This document shows positions 8,493 through 16,388 of a stretch of 64,000 nucleotides of DNA, piece by piece. The notes beneath the pieces were generated by a model. That model did no database searches. It was not told the origin of the DNA and was given only the letters and a program-made list of their open reading frames with translations. The position numbers and the translations under genes are program-made. The stretch lies in IMG/VR virus record IMGVR_UViG_3300036770_007034, positions 1 through 64,000 of that record; one strand, written 5' to 3'. The stretch comes from a virus. Every line of letters starts with the position of its first letter. Positions within the stretch are counted from its first letter, which is position 1.

Positions 8493-8494
8493 CT

Positions 8495-8992
8495 ATGAAT
8501 TTTGAACAAGCACAACGAGACATCACAAACTGGATCACAGGGTTCGTCGAAAAGCCCAACGCCAAGCTCAATGGTTGGCCACCTTGTCCGCATGCCCGCA
8601 AAGCACGGCTAGACGGACAGTTTGAAATCCGACAGGGTCGGGTAGATCCTTACACCGATCTTAGGCACGTGGAGATGGGAGATAAGATGGTGTTTGCTTA
8701 TGTGTATGAACCCGACAAGTTTACTGCCAAAGAATTCAATGATCAGATACAGGCAGTAAATGCAGGATTCCTAGTGCCGCGAGACATCATAGCTTTGGCA
8801 GATCATCCCGACGACAAAGAAGAGATCATGGATGTGATCATGAATCAAGGCACTTGGACCATAGCATTCGTGCAACCTTTGAGCAAGCTCAATCATTTTG
8901 CCCAACTCATAGCAGGTCGAGGTTATTACAATGGCTGGCCCGAAGACTATCTCAAAGCATTGTTTGAATTCCGGAAGGATCCTAGACGATGA
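8495..8992 (+). CDS. Conserved hypothetical protein, 165 residues
   Basis: I do not recognise a function. It starts MNFEQAQRDITNWITGF three bases after the previous stop and contains LNGWPPCPHARKARLDG near residues 25-40, where the CPHA motif could bind a ligand or metal, and WTIAFVQPLSKLN near residues 127-139. No signal peptide or membrane segment. It overlaps the next gene by four bases (ATGA), so three genes from 8495 to 9761 are translationally coupled. I have a weak memory of similar proteins in marine viruses and bacteria. Confidence 0.75.
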   Translation: MNFEQAQRDITNWITGFVEKPNAKLNGWPPCPHARKARLDGQFEIRQGRVDPYTDLRHVEMGDKMVFAYVYEPDKFTAKEFNDQIQAVNAGFLVPRDIIALADHPDDKEEIMDVIMNQGTWTIAFVQPLSKLNHFAQLIAGRGYYNGWPEDYLKALFEFRKDPRR

Positions 8993-9429
8993 GTTATCAA
9001 TTTGCTCGCATCGATCTTGCCAAGACCACTTACACAGAATCCGTGAAGTGGACTTATCTCAGTAAAACCGATTGGCAAATCAACAAATGCCTGGACATCT
9101 ATCGCACCTACTGCATCTACAAACATTTCAGTTCAGTGATGCCTATATTCACTTCGAGATTCCGCGATCCCATGGCCGATGTGATAGGCTACTATGATGG
9201 TGGCAATATGGTAGCGTTCAGCCTCATACGCAGATATGATGACAAGAATGCCATCTGCGATCAGTTCGCATGGACATACCATGACCCTAAATTACGATTA
9301 GGAATCGAAACTATGAAAACAGAGTGTGCCATATACAAGGCTCGAGGTTTTGACTATCTCTATCTCGAACAAGCACATCTCTACAAACAAGAGATAGAGG
9401 GATTTGAAATACTAGGACCAATGACATGA
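8989..9429 (+). CDS. Possible GNAT-fold acyltransferase, 146 residues
   Basis: Starts by ATGA overlap with the preceding gene. The pattern DVIGYYDGGNMVAFSLIRRYD, then an acidic strand region and KTECAIYKARGFDYLYLEQAH, resembles the strand-helix order of GNAT acetyltransferases, but no clean acetyl-CoA loop (Q/RxxGxG/A) is visible. Function therefore is only a guess. Soluble, no signal peptide. Its partners on both sides are also unknown, so context gives no substrate. Confidence 0.7.
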   Translation: MSYQFARIDLAKTTYTESVKWTYLSKTDWQINKCLDIYRTYCIYKHFSSVMPIFTSRFRDPMADVIGYYDGGNMVAFSLIRRYDDKNAICDQFAWTYHDPKLRLGIETMKTECAIYKARGFDYLYLEQAHLYKQEIEGFEILGPMT

Positions 9430-9761
9430 GCGACTTATACACTATCTGGGCAGACAAAGAAGGCGATATCTCTGATATTGATTGGGTAAATGGCATGAAG
9501 AGATTCTTTGATCATTTGATCTCAGAGGACAAGATGATTACCTACAGGATCACACGATGCAAGATGGGATTCCGGAGCATCGCCAACATGCCGGAATGGA
9601 TGATCATCATGGAGTTTGAAGATATGGCACAGATGGAGAGAGCGTTCCAGCGTGTGGCCAAGAAACAAGGAGAACTCGAAGAGAAACATCAGAGCTTCAA
9701 TCAGTTTGTTTCGGGCAACATCCAGCATGCACTATTTCGTGATTGGCCCGATCAGCTTTGA
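9426..9761 (+). CDS. DUF6614-like small protein
   Basis: A 111-residue protein, MSDLYTIWADKEGDISDIDWV, with YRITRCKMGFRSIANMPEWM and a C-terminal helix FQRVAKKQGELEEKHQSFN. The layout (short N-terminal strand with IW, helix, YR-TR strand, helix) resembles the small ferredoxin-fold-like family I know as DUF6614; function unknown. It overlaps the previous gene by ATGA and is the last gene before a structured noncoding segment. Confidence 0.7.
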   Translation: MSDLYTIWADKEGDISDIDWVNGMKRFFDHLISEDKMITYRITRCKMGFRSIANMPEWMIIMEFEDMAQMERAFQRVAKKQGELEEKHQSFNQFVSGNIQHALFRDWPDQL

Positions 9762-10050
9762 GTCTTAGGAGAACTTCTACGAAGTTCTATTCATTTCGCT
9801 TCGCTCATGAATGATTGTTTTTACTAAAACGAGCGAAGCGAGTATCCAGTATCATCCAGATGTAATGGTCACACTTAGCCCGTTTCCGGGCTAAGAAGCG
9901 TTTAGCATCATCCGAGTGCTAACAGTCACACAGCGTTATGGCATTACAGAGGCGGTCGTCCGGTACCTCGAGCCACGTCTTATTACGACGGCGGTTAGTA
10001 AATGTACGCTATCACACATACTAACGTGCAGGTTTTCCCTGCTCTTTTTT
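9762..10050 (+). ncRNA. Highly structured noncoding segment, candidate phage small RNA
   Basis: No credible gene. The segment holds in order: a perfect hairpin 9770-9788 (8-bp stem, loop TAC); stem ATTCAT/ATGAAT (9789-9794 with 9807-9812) whose 12-base loop is complementary over 11 bases to 9831-9841, so a pseudoknot or a larger hairpin can form; hairpin 9875-9894 (TTAGCCCG/CGGGCTAA around TTTC); hairpin 9902-9922 (TTAGCA/TGCTAA); stem 9994-10000 with 10019-10025; then an intrinsic terminator. An imperfect repeat (ATCATCC...GTCACAC) occurs at 9851-9874 and 9908-9930. The remaining gap to 10198 shows only a weak 5-bp stem at 10179-10199. A strand-specific transcript is inferred from the terminator direction. 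Confidence 0.5.
10028..10050 (+). terminator. Intrinsic terminator
   Basis: GCAGG and CCTGC pair around loop TTTTC, followed by TCTTTTTT. It ends the structured segment and the plus-strand unit that starts at gp26. Short 5-bp stem, but a good U tract. Confidence 0.7.
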
Positions 10051-10198
10051 GCCTTTTGTTATCTGTTCAAACAACCAAACCGCGGCATTTTGCGATCTTC
10101 GTCCTGTAAAGGATAGTGGTTGAGTGCTCGCTGGCGCGGCGAGGCTTCCATCCCTGTGATCCGTGATCCAGGTCTAGGACACCCGATTTTGGCCGGTG

Positions 10199-10639
10199 TT
10201 AGCCGTTGCTGCCTAGTTTGCCTTTGATATGTGAGCCATGTACTCGAACCTGTATGTGACCATTGTAGTATTCGTCTGATTCCAGTACCCTGCGGGCGAA
10301 TTGTTCTCGAGCCTCTATGTAACTGCATTCAGCCTTGCTTCGGCAGTAATACAATATCTCGCGTGTGAAATTCTCTATGCCTAATGCTTCTACGTCTCGA
10401 GTGAGTTCCGGGCTTGATCCATAGTAGGTCTGCCAGTCACTTTCAATCTTGCCTCTGATCTTCTTGCGCTTCTTCTTGCCGTTCTTGAGTTTTACTGTCT
10501 TGTACGTGGTCTTGCTAAACTTTGATAATTTTTTGCCAATATATTTCCTGCCAGTTTGTTTATTGGTTATGAGATAAACAAATCCAGCATATTCTTCGGG
10601 TATTTCTGTGATTTCTTGAGATTCGTACAGCCATGTCAT
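10199..10639 (-). CDS. GIY-YIG-like nuclease domain protein
   Basis: A 146-residue protein, MTWLYESQEITEIPEEYAGF, with VYLITNKQTGRKYIGKK at about residues 21-37, a GIY-YIG-type signature in which the first element is VYL and the second YIGKK. A Lys-rich insertion follows (about residues 48-64), then SDWQTYYGSSPEL and a Glu-containing helix. T4-like marine phages commonly carry such a free-standing protein; it may be a homing-type or DNA-processing nuclease. I see no adjacent intron or split gene that it would mobilise. It converges on the structured segment and follows the radical SAM gene by 23 bases. Confidence 0.75.
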   Translation of the reverse strand: MTWLYESQEITEIPEEYAGFVYLITNKQTGRKYIGKKLSKFSKTTYKTVKLKNGKKKRKKIRGKIESDWQTYYGSSPELTRDVEALGIENFTREILYYCRSKAECSYIEAREQFARRVLESDEYYNGHIQVRVHGSHIKGKLGSNG

Positions 10640-10662
10640 TGATCATATAGTTACCTAAAATG

Positions 10663-11541
10663 TCATTTCAGTTCAATATTTCGTTGCCATTGATTGGTAA
10701 AACTAGTTCCTTCGTCCTTTGATGAGCAATTCCGTTGGCACACCGGCTCTGGATTAGACGTCGTCCAGGACTGTTGTATTTCAACAAAATCTACCGGAGC
10801 CTGATGCGCCAAACGATTTCCTAACCAACAACACGGATGCAGTCGGCCATAGGTATCAATATAAGCACTTTTTTCATTTAGAGCATAACAGTTTATCGTC
10901 GTCGATTCCACACGAGGTAGTTGCCAGCCGATAGGATAATCTAATCCTTTCACCGGAGTACGTTTGCTGACTTTGGCCCTGAACCAAGAAAAACCCATCT
11001 TTTGTGCCAATGCTTGGGCTTCGTCAACTTGATGCTGATTGTGTCGATAGATCAGCATGTCCCAATGTGCTTTGCCACCGGCTGCGATAAATGCTTCGGC
11101 ATTGGCCATGACTTTGTCCCAGTTTACATTTACTCGATAGATGGAGTTAGTGTCTTCCAGTCCATCAATGCTGAAAACCACATAATCTTGTTCGCGATTT
11201 ATTATACTACCTAATTCGTGCCACCAAAAAGTACTTTGTAATCCTCCATTGGAGTTCATGCCCAGTATGATATCAGGATTGATTTCACGGAATGCACGAT
11301 AGATATCCAAGGTATAATAACCTGCAGCCGGATCACCATAGTTGCCGCACATATACATCTTGTCAAGAGATCTGATTTGATCTTCATCGAACACATGCAG
11401 GATCTGATCCATAGTGAGATGATGGCGATACTTGGGATCAAATTCAGGATTGATCTCTCGGGGACACAACGGACAGGCAGCCTGGCACACATCGGTGCTC
11501 TCTAGATGCAGGACTTGGATTTCACGCGACATCGACATCAT
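10663..11541 (-). CDS. Radical SAM enzyme with C-terminal Cys cluster
   Basis: A longer reading to 11625 is open, but the likely start is one of the Met codons at 11541-11532 overlapping the end of gp46. The cluster-binding motif C-x3-C-x2-C is at residues about 19-26 (TDVCQAACPLC), so the protein binds a 4Fe-4S cluster and cleaves S-adenosylmethionine. CGNYGDPAAG and VFSIDGLEDTNSIYR are core-barrel motifs. The C-terminal part has CYALNEK, HPCCW and CQRNCSS, a SPASM/twitch-like second cluster. Substrate unknown. It lies between gp46 and the GIY-YIG gene, far from the five radical SAM genes at 49-57 kb. Confidence 0.85.
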   Translation of the reverse strand: MMSMSREIQVLHLESTDVCQAACPLCPREINPEFDPKYRHHLTMDQILHVFDEDQIRSLDKMYMCGNYGDPAAGYYTLDIYRAFREINPDIILGMNSNGGLQSTFWWHELGSIINREQDYVVFSIDGLEDTNSIYRVNVNWDKVMANAEAFIAAGGKAHWDMLIYRHNQHQVDEAQALAQKMGFSWFRAKVSKRTPVKGLDYPIGWQLPRVESTTINCYALNEKSAYIDTYGRLHPCCWLGNRLAHQAPVDFVEIQQSWTTSNPEPVCQRNCSSKDEGTSFTNQWQRNIELK

Positions 11542-13285
11542 TGTTGTATGAAGTGAATCCGCCTTCCTTGACCACACGCAAGATGTTTTCCACTCGCCCG
11601 GCCAGTTCATCTCTGTGGCTGACAAGCCAGATCGATTTGTTGCGTTCCCGGCTCATCTTCTTCAGTAGGGCCAGCGAGTTTTCGACACCTTGTGTGTCCA
11701 TGCCCGAGTCGACCAGTTCATCAATGAATAGCACATTGATAGGATGATACAGGCTTTCCCACACATCACGGAAGGCCCAACTCATGCTCAGGATCAATCT
11801 GTTGCGTTCACCGCGACTGAGATTATCAAAATCAAGATCTCTTCCTAGTTCGGTGATCTCTACCGTGAGATCATTCTGGAATATGACCTGATGTGGCAGG
11901 CCAATGCGATCCAGATAATGTGTGAGTCGGTTGTTGAGATAGGAAAGATTCTGCTCGATGATCTTTTTCCTGATGAACGAATCTTTGTTGGTTAGCAGTT
12001 TGAGCAGGAAGTCTTGATGCTCAAATACTCTGGTGAGTTCGTTTACAGTATCATACGTGACTTCCTGCAAGGCCTGTCCACGCATGTCATCGATCTGTTC
12101 GGTGTAGGGATCGGTCTCTGCGGATCTGTTGGCTAAGTCTTTCCTCAATCCATCCAAGCTGTTCTTGTGATTGAGTGCTTGTTCGAGATCATCATAGAAT
12201 ACTGTAGGGGCTGTGCCCAGTTCACCAAGATCGTCGATCTCATTGAGGTGTTCGTGCCGTTGTGTATCATTGCTCAACAGTTGCAAGGAGATCTCTTGCA
12301 GATTCTTTTGCTTCTCTGCTAGGATCTCGTCCTGCTTTGAGTCATGTAATTCTTGCCCGCAGGCATGACAACGATGCTCTTTCAGCGCATCGATATCCTT
12401 CTTGAGTTTGGCACTGTCTTTTTCTAGTTTCGAATTGTCTTGATCGATCTGTCGGATCCATTTCTGATGCTCGTCGATCTGTTTTTTCTTGAGATGATAG
12501 GCTTCGAGATCTCTGTGTGCTTGTACTTCGGCCTCGATGTCGATGTGTTCTAGGGCAGATATAGCAGTTTCAAAGCCTTTGACATCCTCGGCTTGTTTGT
12601 TGAGCCAGAGAGTGCGACGCTTTTCCAAGCTGGCGATCTGTTCTTCGATCCGCTTGTTAGCCTCCTGGACCGCTCGGATGCGCATTTCTTCTTGGCTGAT
12701 AGCATCCTTGGTAGCACGGTTTAGTTCTTTGATTTTCTCAGCACGTTCAGAAAGCAAGGTGATACCCAGCAGTTGCTCGATGATGGCACGCTGGTCGTTG
12801 GCCTTGAGACTCAGGAACGGTTCGGTGTAGGTGTTGAGCGCCAGGATGTGTTTGAACATATCGTGGGTCATGCCCAGGATCGACTCTATGGCTTCTTGTG
12901 TTTCTCGGCTGTCGCCTTGTGCATCATCTGTGGCTTGTTGTTCTTCATTATTGACATAAAACTTGAGAACATTGGGTTTGCGACCACGTTCCACGCGGTA
13001 GTCTTGCCCATTCACTGAAAAGTCAAGACTCACCAACATGGCTTTGCCATTGGTCTTGTTGATGAGATTATCTCTACGGATGTTAGTGAGTGCTTGACCG
13101 TACAGGGCATAACTGAGCGCATTGATGATGGTGGTCTTGCCTGTACCGTTCCTGCTACCATCTCCGCCAAGATCCAAGTTCTCACCCAGGACCAAGGTAA
13201 GATCTCGTCGATCAAAATTTACACCTTGCGTAGCATTGCCCACGCTCATGAAGTTTTTGACTGTGAGATCTTTTATTTGGATCAT
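11522..13285 (-). CDS. 46: Recombination endonuclease subunit gp46 (Rad50/SbcC-like ATPase)
   Basis: A 587-residue SMC-type ATPase that works with gp47 in DNA-end resection, recombination-dependent replication and host DNA breakdown. Walker A is at residues about 44-52 (GSRNGTGKT); the zinc-hook CHACGQ lies in the middle of the coiled-coil arm; the ABC signature LSRGERNRLILSMSW and Walker B NVLFIDELVDSGMD are near the C-terminus. Length is close to T4 gp46 (560). In T4, 47 and 46 are close neighbours; here a split glycosyltransferase-like gene lies between them. Confidence 0.95.
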   Translation of the reverse strand: MIQIKDLTVKNFMSVGNATQGVNFDRRDLTLVLGENLDLGGDGSRNGTGKTTIINALSYALYGQALTNIRRDNLINKTNGKAMLVSLDFSVNGQDYRVERGRKPNVLKFYVNNEEQQATDDAQGDSRETQEAIESILGMTHDMFKHILALNTYTEPFLSLKANDQRAIIEQLLGITLLSERAEKIKELNRATKDAISQEEMRIRAVQEANKRIEEQIASLEKRRTLWLNKQAEDVKGFETAISALEHIDIEAEVQAHRDLEAYHLKKKQIDEHQKWIRQIDQDNSKLEKDSAKLKKDIDALKEHRCHACGQELHDSKQDEILAEKQKNLQEISLQLLSNDTQRHEHLNEIDDLGELGTAPTVFYDDLEQALNHKNSLDGLRKDLANRSAETDPYTEQIDDMRGQALQEVTYDTVNELTRVFEHQDFLLKLLTNKDSFIRKKIIEQNLSYLNNRLTHYLDRIGLPHQVIFQNDLTVEITELGRDLDFDNLSRGERNRLILSMSWAFRDVWESLYHPINVLFIDELVDSGMDTQGVENSLALLKKMSRERNKSIWLVSHRDELAGRVENILRVVKEGGFTSYNNDVDVA

Positions 13286-13827
13286 GATAATTTTTCTTGA
13301 AGTTCGGCTACCTCTTTACTGCGGAGGACCATCAGATTTTGAAAGTTGTGTTCTAGCTTGTGCTCATTATCTTTTAAGTATTGCACGATTTCCTGTAATG
13401 GTCTATCGCAAAATTTTCTAATTTGGGCAGACACTGATAGAAATCTATCTCGCGCATTGGATATGTCGTCGTAGCTTTCATCGACAAAATCGTCAAAGGT
13501 CATAAACCCTTTTTCTTTGAGCAGTCTCAGAGTTCCTGCGGAACCTACGATGATAAACATTCGTTTACAAGCAATTGGGCGCAGAGTTTTTTCAGAAATA
13601 TAAGGATACGGATAATCAAACGTGGTTTCCACCACTATATCACATGCTATTTTTTGATAAACAGTGGATTGAAATCTATTCGTCAAATCATTAGGTGGTG
13701 TATCTACTAGATGATGCCTAACAGTACGACTCAATGGAGTGGCATCTATCATATCATCCGATATGAATCTATCATTGATTCGAGAAAATGGGTCAACCGT
13801 TAGACAATTAAAAATTGGCATTATCAA
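13282..13827 (-). CDS. GT10-like protein, C-terminal fragment of a split gene
   Basis: Open frame of 181 residues with no good start: the longest reading begins at a TTG, and an ATG at 13821 lacks a ribosome binding site. It carries the C-terminal block shared with four other proteins in this window: a TTFDYPYPYISEKTLRPI segment, then MFIIVGSAGTLRLL and GFMTFDDFVDESYDD. The other members have about 330-395 residues, and the fragment at 13808 supplies the missing N-terminal half in a frame offset by one base. Removing one T from the five-T run at the junction (complement of about 13810-13815) fuses both. Probably a glycosyltransferase of fucosyltransferase-like fold when intact. Confidence 0.6.
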   Translation of the reverse strand: MIMPIFNCLTVDPFSRINDRFISDDMIDATPLSRTVRHHLVDTPPNDLTNRFQSTVYQKIACDIVVETTFDYPYPYISEKTLRPIACKRMFIIVGSAGTLRLLKEKGFMTFDDFVDESYDDISNARDRFLSVSAQIRKFCDRPLQEIVQYLKDNEHKLEHNFQNLMVLRSKEVAELQEKLS

Positions 13828-14368
13828 ATAAAGTAGCTGACAAAACTAATCTTGTAGGATCTATTGATTTTATAGCATTGAAGACAGCATGTCGATGTGT
13901 TCGTTTCATATGCATCATGCATAGTCCTTGAAATTGTATCTGTTCGAACTCTGTAGGTATGTTGATTATCAGTTCTGGGTCATGATGTAGAATGCTCAAA
14001 AATGATTCTATCACGATCGGTCGATCCTCAGGATGAAATCCTGCAGAACAGAGTAGATCAATTTCTTGAGAAATGCCAAAATGATTGGTATAGATGATAA
14101 AAGTACTAGGAGAGATTCCTAGTTCTTCTATCACGCCAAAAAAATTCCTAAGATTTATACCGACTTTGCACTCTCTGATATAATAATCGGTATCAAAATG
14201 TTCCACCAATATTTTTTCATCTGGAGAATAATATTCTCTGAAGCATGCCGATAACCTCGACCGTAGCACATCAAAATCATGATCAAACTCCAGAAAAGAT
14301 AAATGATCAAGTAGTTTGAATTTTTGATTCAATATTTTCATTGCCACGTCGGGGATTTCTTTTTTCAT
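13808..14368 (-). CDS. GT10-like protein, N-terminal fragment of the same split gene
   Basis: A 186-residue frame starting MKKEIPDVAMKILNQKFKLL, overlapping the gp47 end by four bases. It ends LSATLFDNANF then TAA, exactly where homologues continue. Its segment GLCMMHMKRTHRHAVFNAI lines up with FLCPNNIIGGKRRHRLELL of the protein at 62732 and FLFPNRKIRPHRRYLILEL at 51003, so it is the N-terminal domain of that family. The stop follows an AAT TTT TAA sequence; a one-base indel in the T run, or a +1 slip at TTT TAA, would restore a protein of about 365 residues. Sequencing or assembly error is possible. Confidence 0.6.
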   Translation of the reverse strand: MKKEIPDVAMKILNQKFKLLDHLSFLEFDHDFDVLRSRLSACFREYYSPDEKILVEHFDTDYYIRECKVGINLRNFFGVIEELGISPSTFIIYTNHFGISQEIDLLCSAGFHPEDRPIVIESFLSILHHDPELIINIPTEFEQIQFQGLCMMHMKRTHRHAVFNAIKSIDPTRLVLSATLFDNANF

Positions 14369-15381
14369 AGCGTCCTGTAAATTTCCAACAACAATTTAGG
14401 ATCGTAGAATTCACTTTCGATCTTGGTGATCTGATCGATCACGATCTGATCCACTGATTCAAATTTCACATCTCCGGGTGCCATGTCTTCTTCTAATGCC
14501 GATCGCTTGTTGGGTATAAGAGCCATCTCACGTAATCCATGCTTCTGTATGAATGTCTCTTTGATATAGTTGGCTTCTTCATAGCTGATTTCGATGTCTA
14601 ATTGTACACGAACATGCATGTTGGGCCGGAGGATCTTATCGGCATTGTCTATGACATGGCTTAGATCCCAGACATTGTAGAGAGGCTGATCAGGCCAGGC
14701 ATGATATTCAGGTTCGGCCCCCCATTCCAGGATCATAGCACCACGATTGACATCCCCGGCGTCGGCGAAGTTGTGCGGGAAGGCATTGCCAATGTAGTTG
14801 ATATTGTTTTTGTGCTGGCGCAGATGGAAGTGTCCACTAAAGACCTTGTCATATCTACCAAAGTGTTCTACTTGTATCTCACCGTGGTCGGGCATCTCTA
14901 CCATGGCGTTCATCTTGAAGTGCGGTAGCTCAAAGTGTCCAAACATGTACTTACTGGACATCTTCTGTATGCGTTTGTGATCATCACCTACTAGCCACGG
15001 TGCTATGATCACATCACCTTCTTGGAACCAGTCATTACAGATATGGATGTTAGGTATATGCTTTGCCCAGGCAGCACCGTGGATATCACGCTTGTCTCTG
15101 TAGTAGAGATCGTGATTGCCGGGAATGAAGAAAAACTGCGAGAAGTTTGAACTCAGCTTTTCTAGAGCCTGCAAACTGAAGTTCAAGGTCTGTAGATTGA
15201 TCGATGCGCGATGATGGTGCCAATCGCCTAAGAACATGCCGGTCTCGCAACCGTGCTGTTTGCCGGTCTCAATGATCCAATCTACAAATTTCTCGCAGTC
15301 CTGATTGTGCAACAGGCTATTCGATTTCAGTCCAAAGTGGATATCAGTGAAAACGATAGCCTTCTTGAATAAGTTGGCCAT
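14365..15381 (-). CDS. 47: Recombination nuclease subunit gp47 (Mre11/SbcD-like)
   Basis: A 338-residue metallophosphoesterase that partners gp46. Metal-binding motifs are clear: TDIHFG (Asp13, His15), GDWHHHR (Asp53), GNHDLYY (Asn89, His90, Asp91), and HFGRYDKVFSGHFHLRQ further on. Length equals T4 gp47 (339). Downstream genes overlap by four bases, so gp47, the split gene and gp46 form one coupled unit behind gp55. Confidence 0.95.
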   Translation of the reverse strand: MANLFKKAIVFTDIHFGLKSNSLLHNQDCEKFVDWIIETGKQHGCETGMFLGDWHHHRASINLQTLNFSLQALEKLSSNFSQFFFIPGNHDLYYRDKRDIHGAAWAKHIPNIHICNDWFQEGDVIIAPWLVGDDHKRIQKMSSKYMFGHFELPHFKMNAMVEMPDHGEIQVEHFGRYDKVFSGHFHLRQHKNNINYIGNAFPHNFADAGDVNRGAMILEWGAEPEYHAWPDQPLYNVWDLSHVIDNADKILRPNMHVRVQLDIEISYEEANYIKETFIQKHGLREMALIPNKRSALEEDMAPGDVKFESVDQIVIDQITKIESEFYDPKLLLEIYRTL

Positions 15382-15393
15382 TGATTGATTGTA

Positions 15394-16275
15394 CTAGTCT
15401 TCAGGGGTAATGTCAACTGGTTTGGCTTTGTCCGAATTTGAGAACTGACGTGTCCAGCTAGGATTCAATCCGTTCATCTCTAAGATGTCATCTCGGATGT
15501 TCTGCATCTTTTTCTCGATGTTCAACACACGAGTGAAACTGTTAGTGATGGCTGCTGTATAATAAGCAAACGGGTTTTGACTCTTTGATTCGTCGAACTG
15601 CAAACCGATCTGGCTGAGCTGTAGCAAGGCTTGACCTCGCATTTCTTCGTTGTAAGTGTATCCACGCCAGTTTGACCTTGTGGCATATCTTTCGCACAGT
15701 TTGATGAACATGTGAGCCAATTTATTGGTCATTTTGCCATGATCTCTGTTGAACTCTCCTGTGTCTAGATCACCCTTCCAGTGGCTTTTACCCACCACAA
15801 AAGGCTTCTTTTCTTCGTCCAAACGATAATGCCAAAACGGAGGAAAGTTCAATCTCACATGGTTCATGTCTAGCACAGGCACATCTACTAGTTCTTCTAA
15901 ACCATCTGGTTCAGTGTCTTCGATGTCTAGCAGATCTTCTAATCGTTGCTTTTTGGCCTGTGCTTTGGTGGGTTTCTTGGGTGCTTTGGGTATGTGATCC
16001 CAGCAAGTGATCCGGAATACCAGATCGGTGTGCGGAATTTTCTTTTCGTTTACTTCTTCGCCGGTCTCGCGTTTCAAGCGATCTGCACGATTGCGTCGTG
16101 CTTCGGCGATGGTACGCTGATTGATCTTTTCCACTGACGGCAGGATGATGTCATATTGATGATCGATTTTGGGATCTCGATATGAGCAGTAGGTGTTCTT
16201 GCTTAGATGTATTTCTTTGAGGATATCTCTGTTGTTGAGATAGTTTACTTTCTTTGTTGGAGCGATTACGGACAC
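15394..16275 (-). CDS. 55: Late-transcription sigma factor gp55
   Basis: The phage sigma factor that directs host RNA polymerase to TAAATA-type late promoters. The conserved part is in the C-terminal half: CERYATRSNWRGYTYNEEMR, LQFDESKSQNPFAYYTAAI and FTRVLNIEKKMQNIRDDI, as in T4 gp55. At 293 residues it is much longer than T4 gp55 (185), because of an N-terminal region of about 160 residues rich in charged and Pro residues. The start is GTG at 16273-16275, with AAGGAG eight bases upstream. It is driven by a host-type promoter at 16301-16328, fitting a middle/early role before late genes are switched on. Confidence 0.9.
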   Translation of the reverse strand: MSVIAPTKKVNYLNNRDILKEIHLSKNTYCSYRDPKIDHQYDIILPSVEKINQRTIAEARRNRADRLKRETGEEVNEKKIPHTDLVFRITCWDHIPKAPKKPTKAQAKKQRLEDLLDIEDTEPDGLEELVDVPVLDMNHVRLNFPPFWHYRLDEEKKPFVVGKSHWKGDLDTGEFNRDHGKMTNKLAHMFIKLCERYATRSNWRGYTYNEEMRGQALLQLSQIGLQFDESKSQNPFAYYTAAITNSFTRVLNIEKKMQNIRDDILEMNGLNPSWTRQFSNSDKAKPVDITPED

Positions 16276-16300
16276 AGATGGTTCTCCTTATGTTGTAGTT

Positions 16301-16328
16301 ATTATACTACATTTGGTGCCTTTGTCAA
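16301..16328 (-). promoter_or_regulatory. Near-consensus sigma70 promoter for gp55
   Basis: On the minus strand TTGACA (16323-16328) and TATAAT (16301-16306) are separated by 16 bases; both hexamers are perfect. The predicted start is about 16294, followed by AAGGAG and the GTG of gp55. It would drive gp55, gp47, the split gene and gp46 with host polymerase early in infection. Confidence 0.85.
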
Positions 16329-16364
16329 ATCATTGACATCATTATGTTAGCCGTTTTAGTTGCC

Positions 16365-16372
16365 CATAAATA
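16365..16372 (+). promoter_or_regulatory. T4-type late promoter (CATAAATA)
   Basis: CATAAATACC lies 17 bases before the ATG at 16389, with an AAGGAAC ribosome binding site between. It opens the plus-strand baseplate module and stands back-to-back with the early promoter of gp55. Confidence 0.8.
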
Positions 16373-16388
16373 CCACAAGGAACACAAT

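Noticed and set aside
9916-10116. 66-codon ORF within the structured segment
   Set aside because: It crosses several perfect hairpins and the terminator and has no ribosome binding site or protein-like composition.
10100-10198. Possible tRNA in the gap before the GIY-YIG-like gene
   Set aside because: No TTCGA-type T-loop with matching acceptor and anticodon stems could be built.
10059-10328. 89-codon minus-strand ORF at the end of the GIY-YIG-like gene
   Set aside because: Half of it is an alternate frame of the GIY-YIG-like gene and it lacks a start signal.
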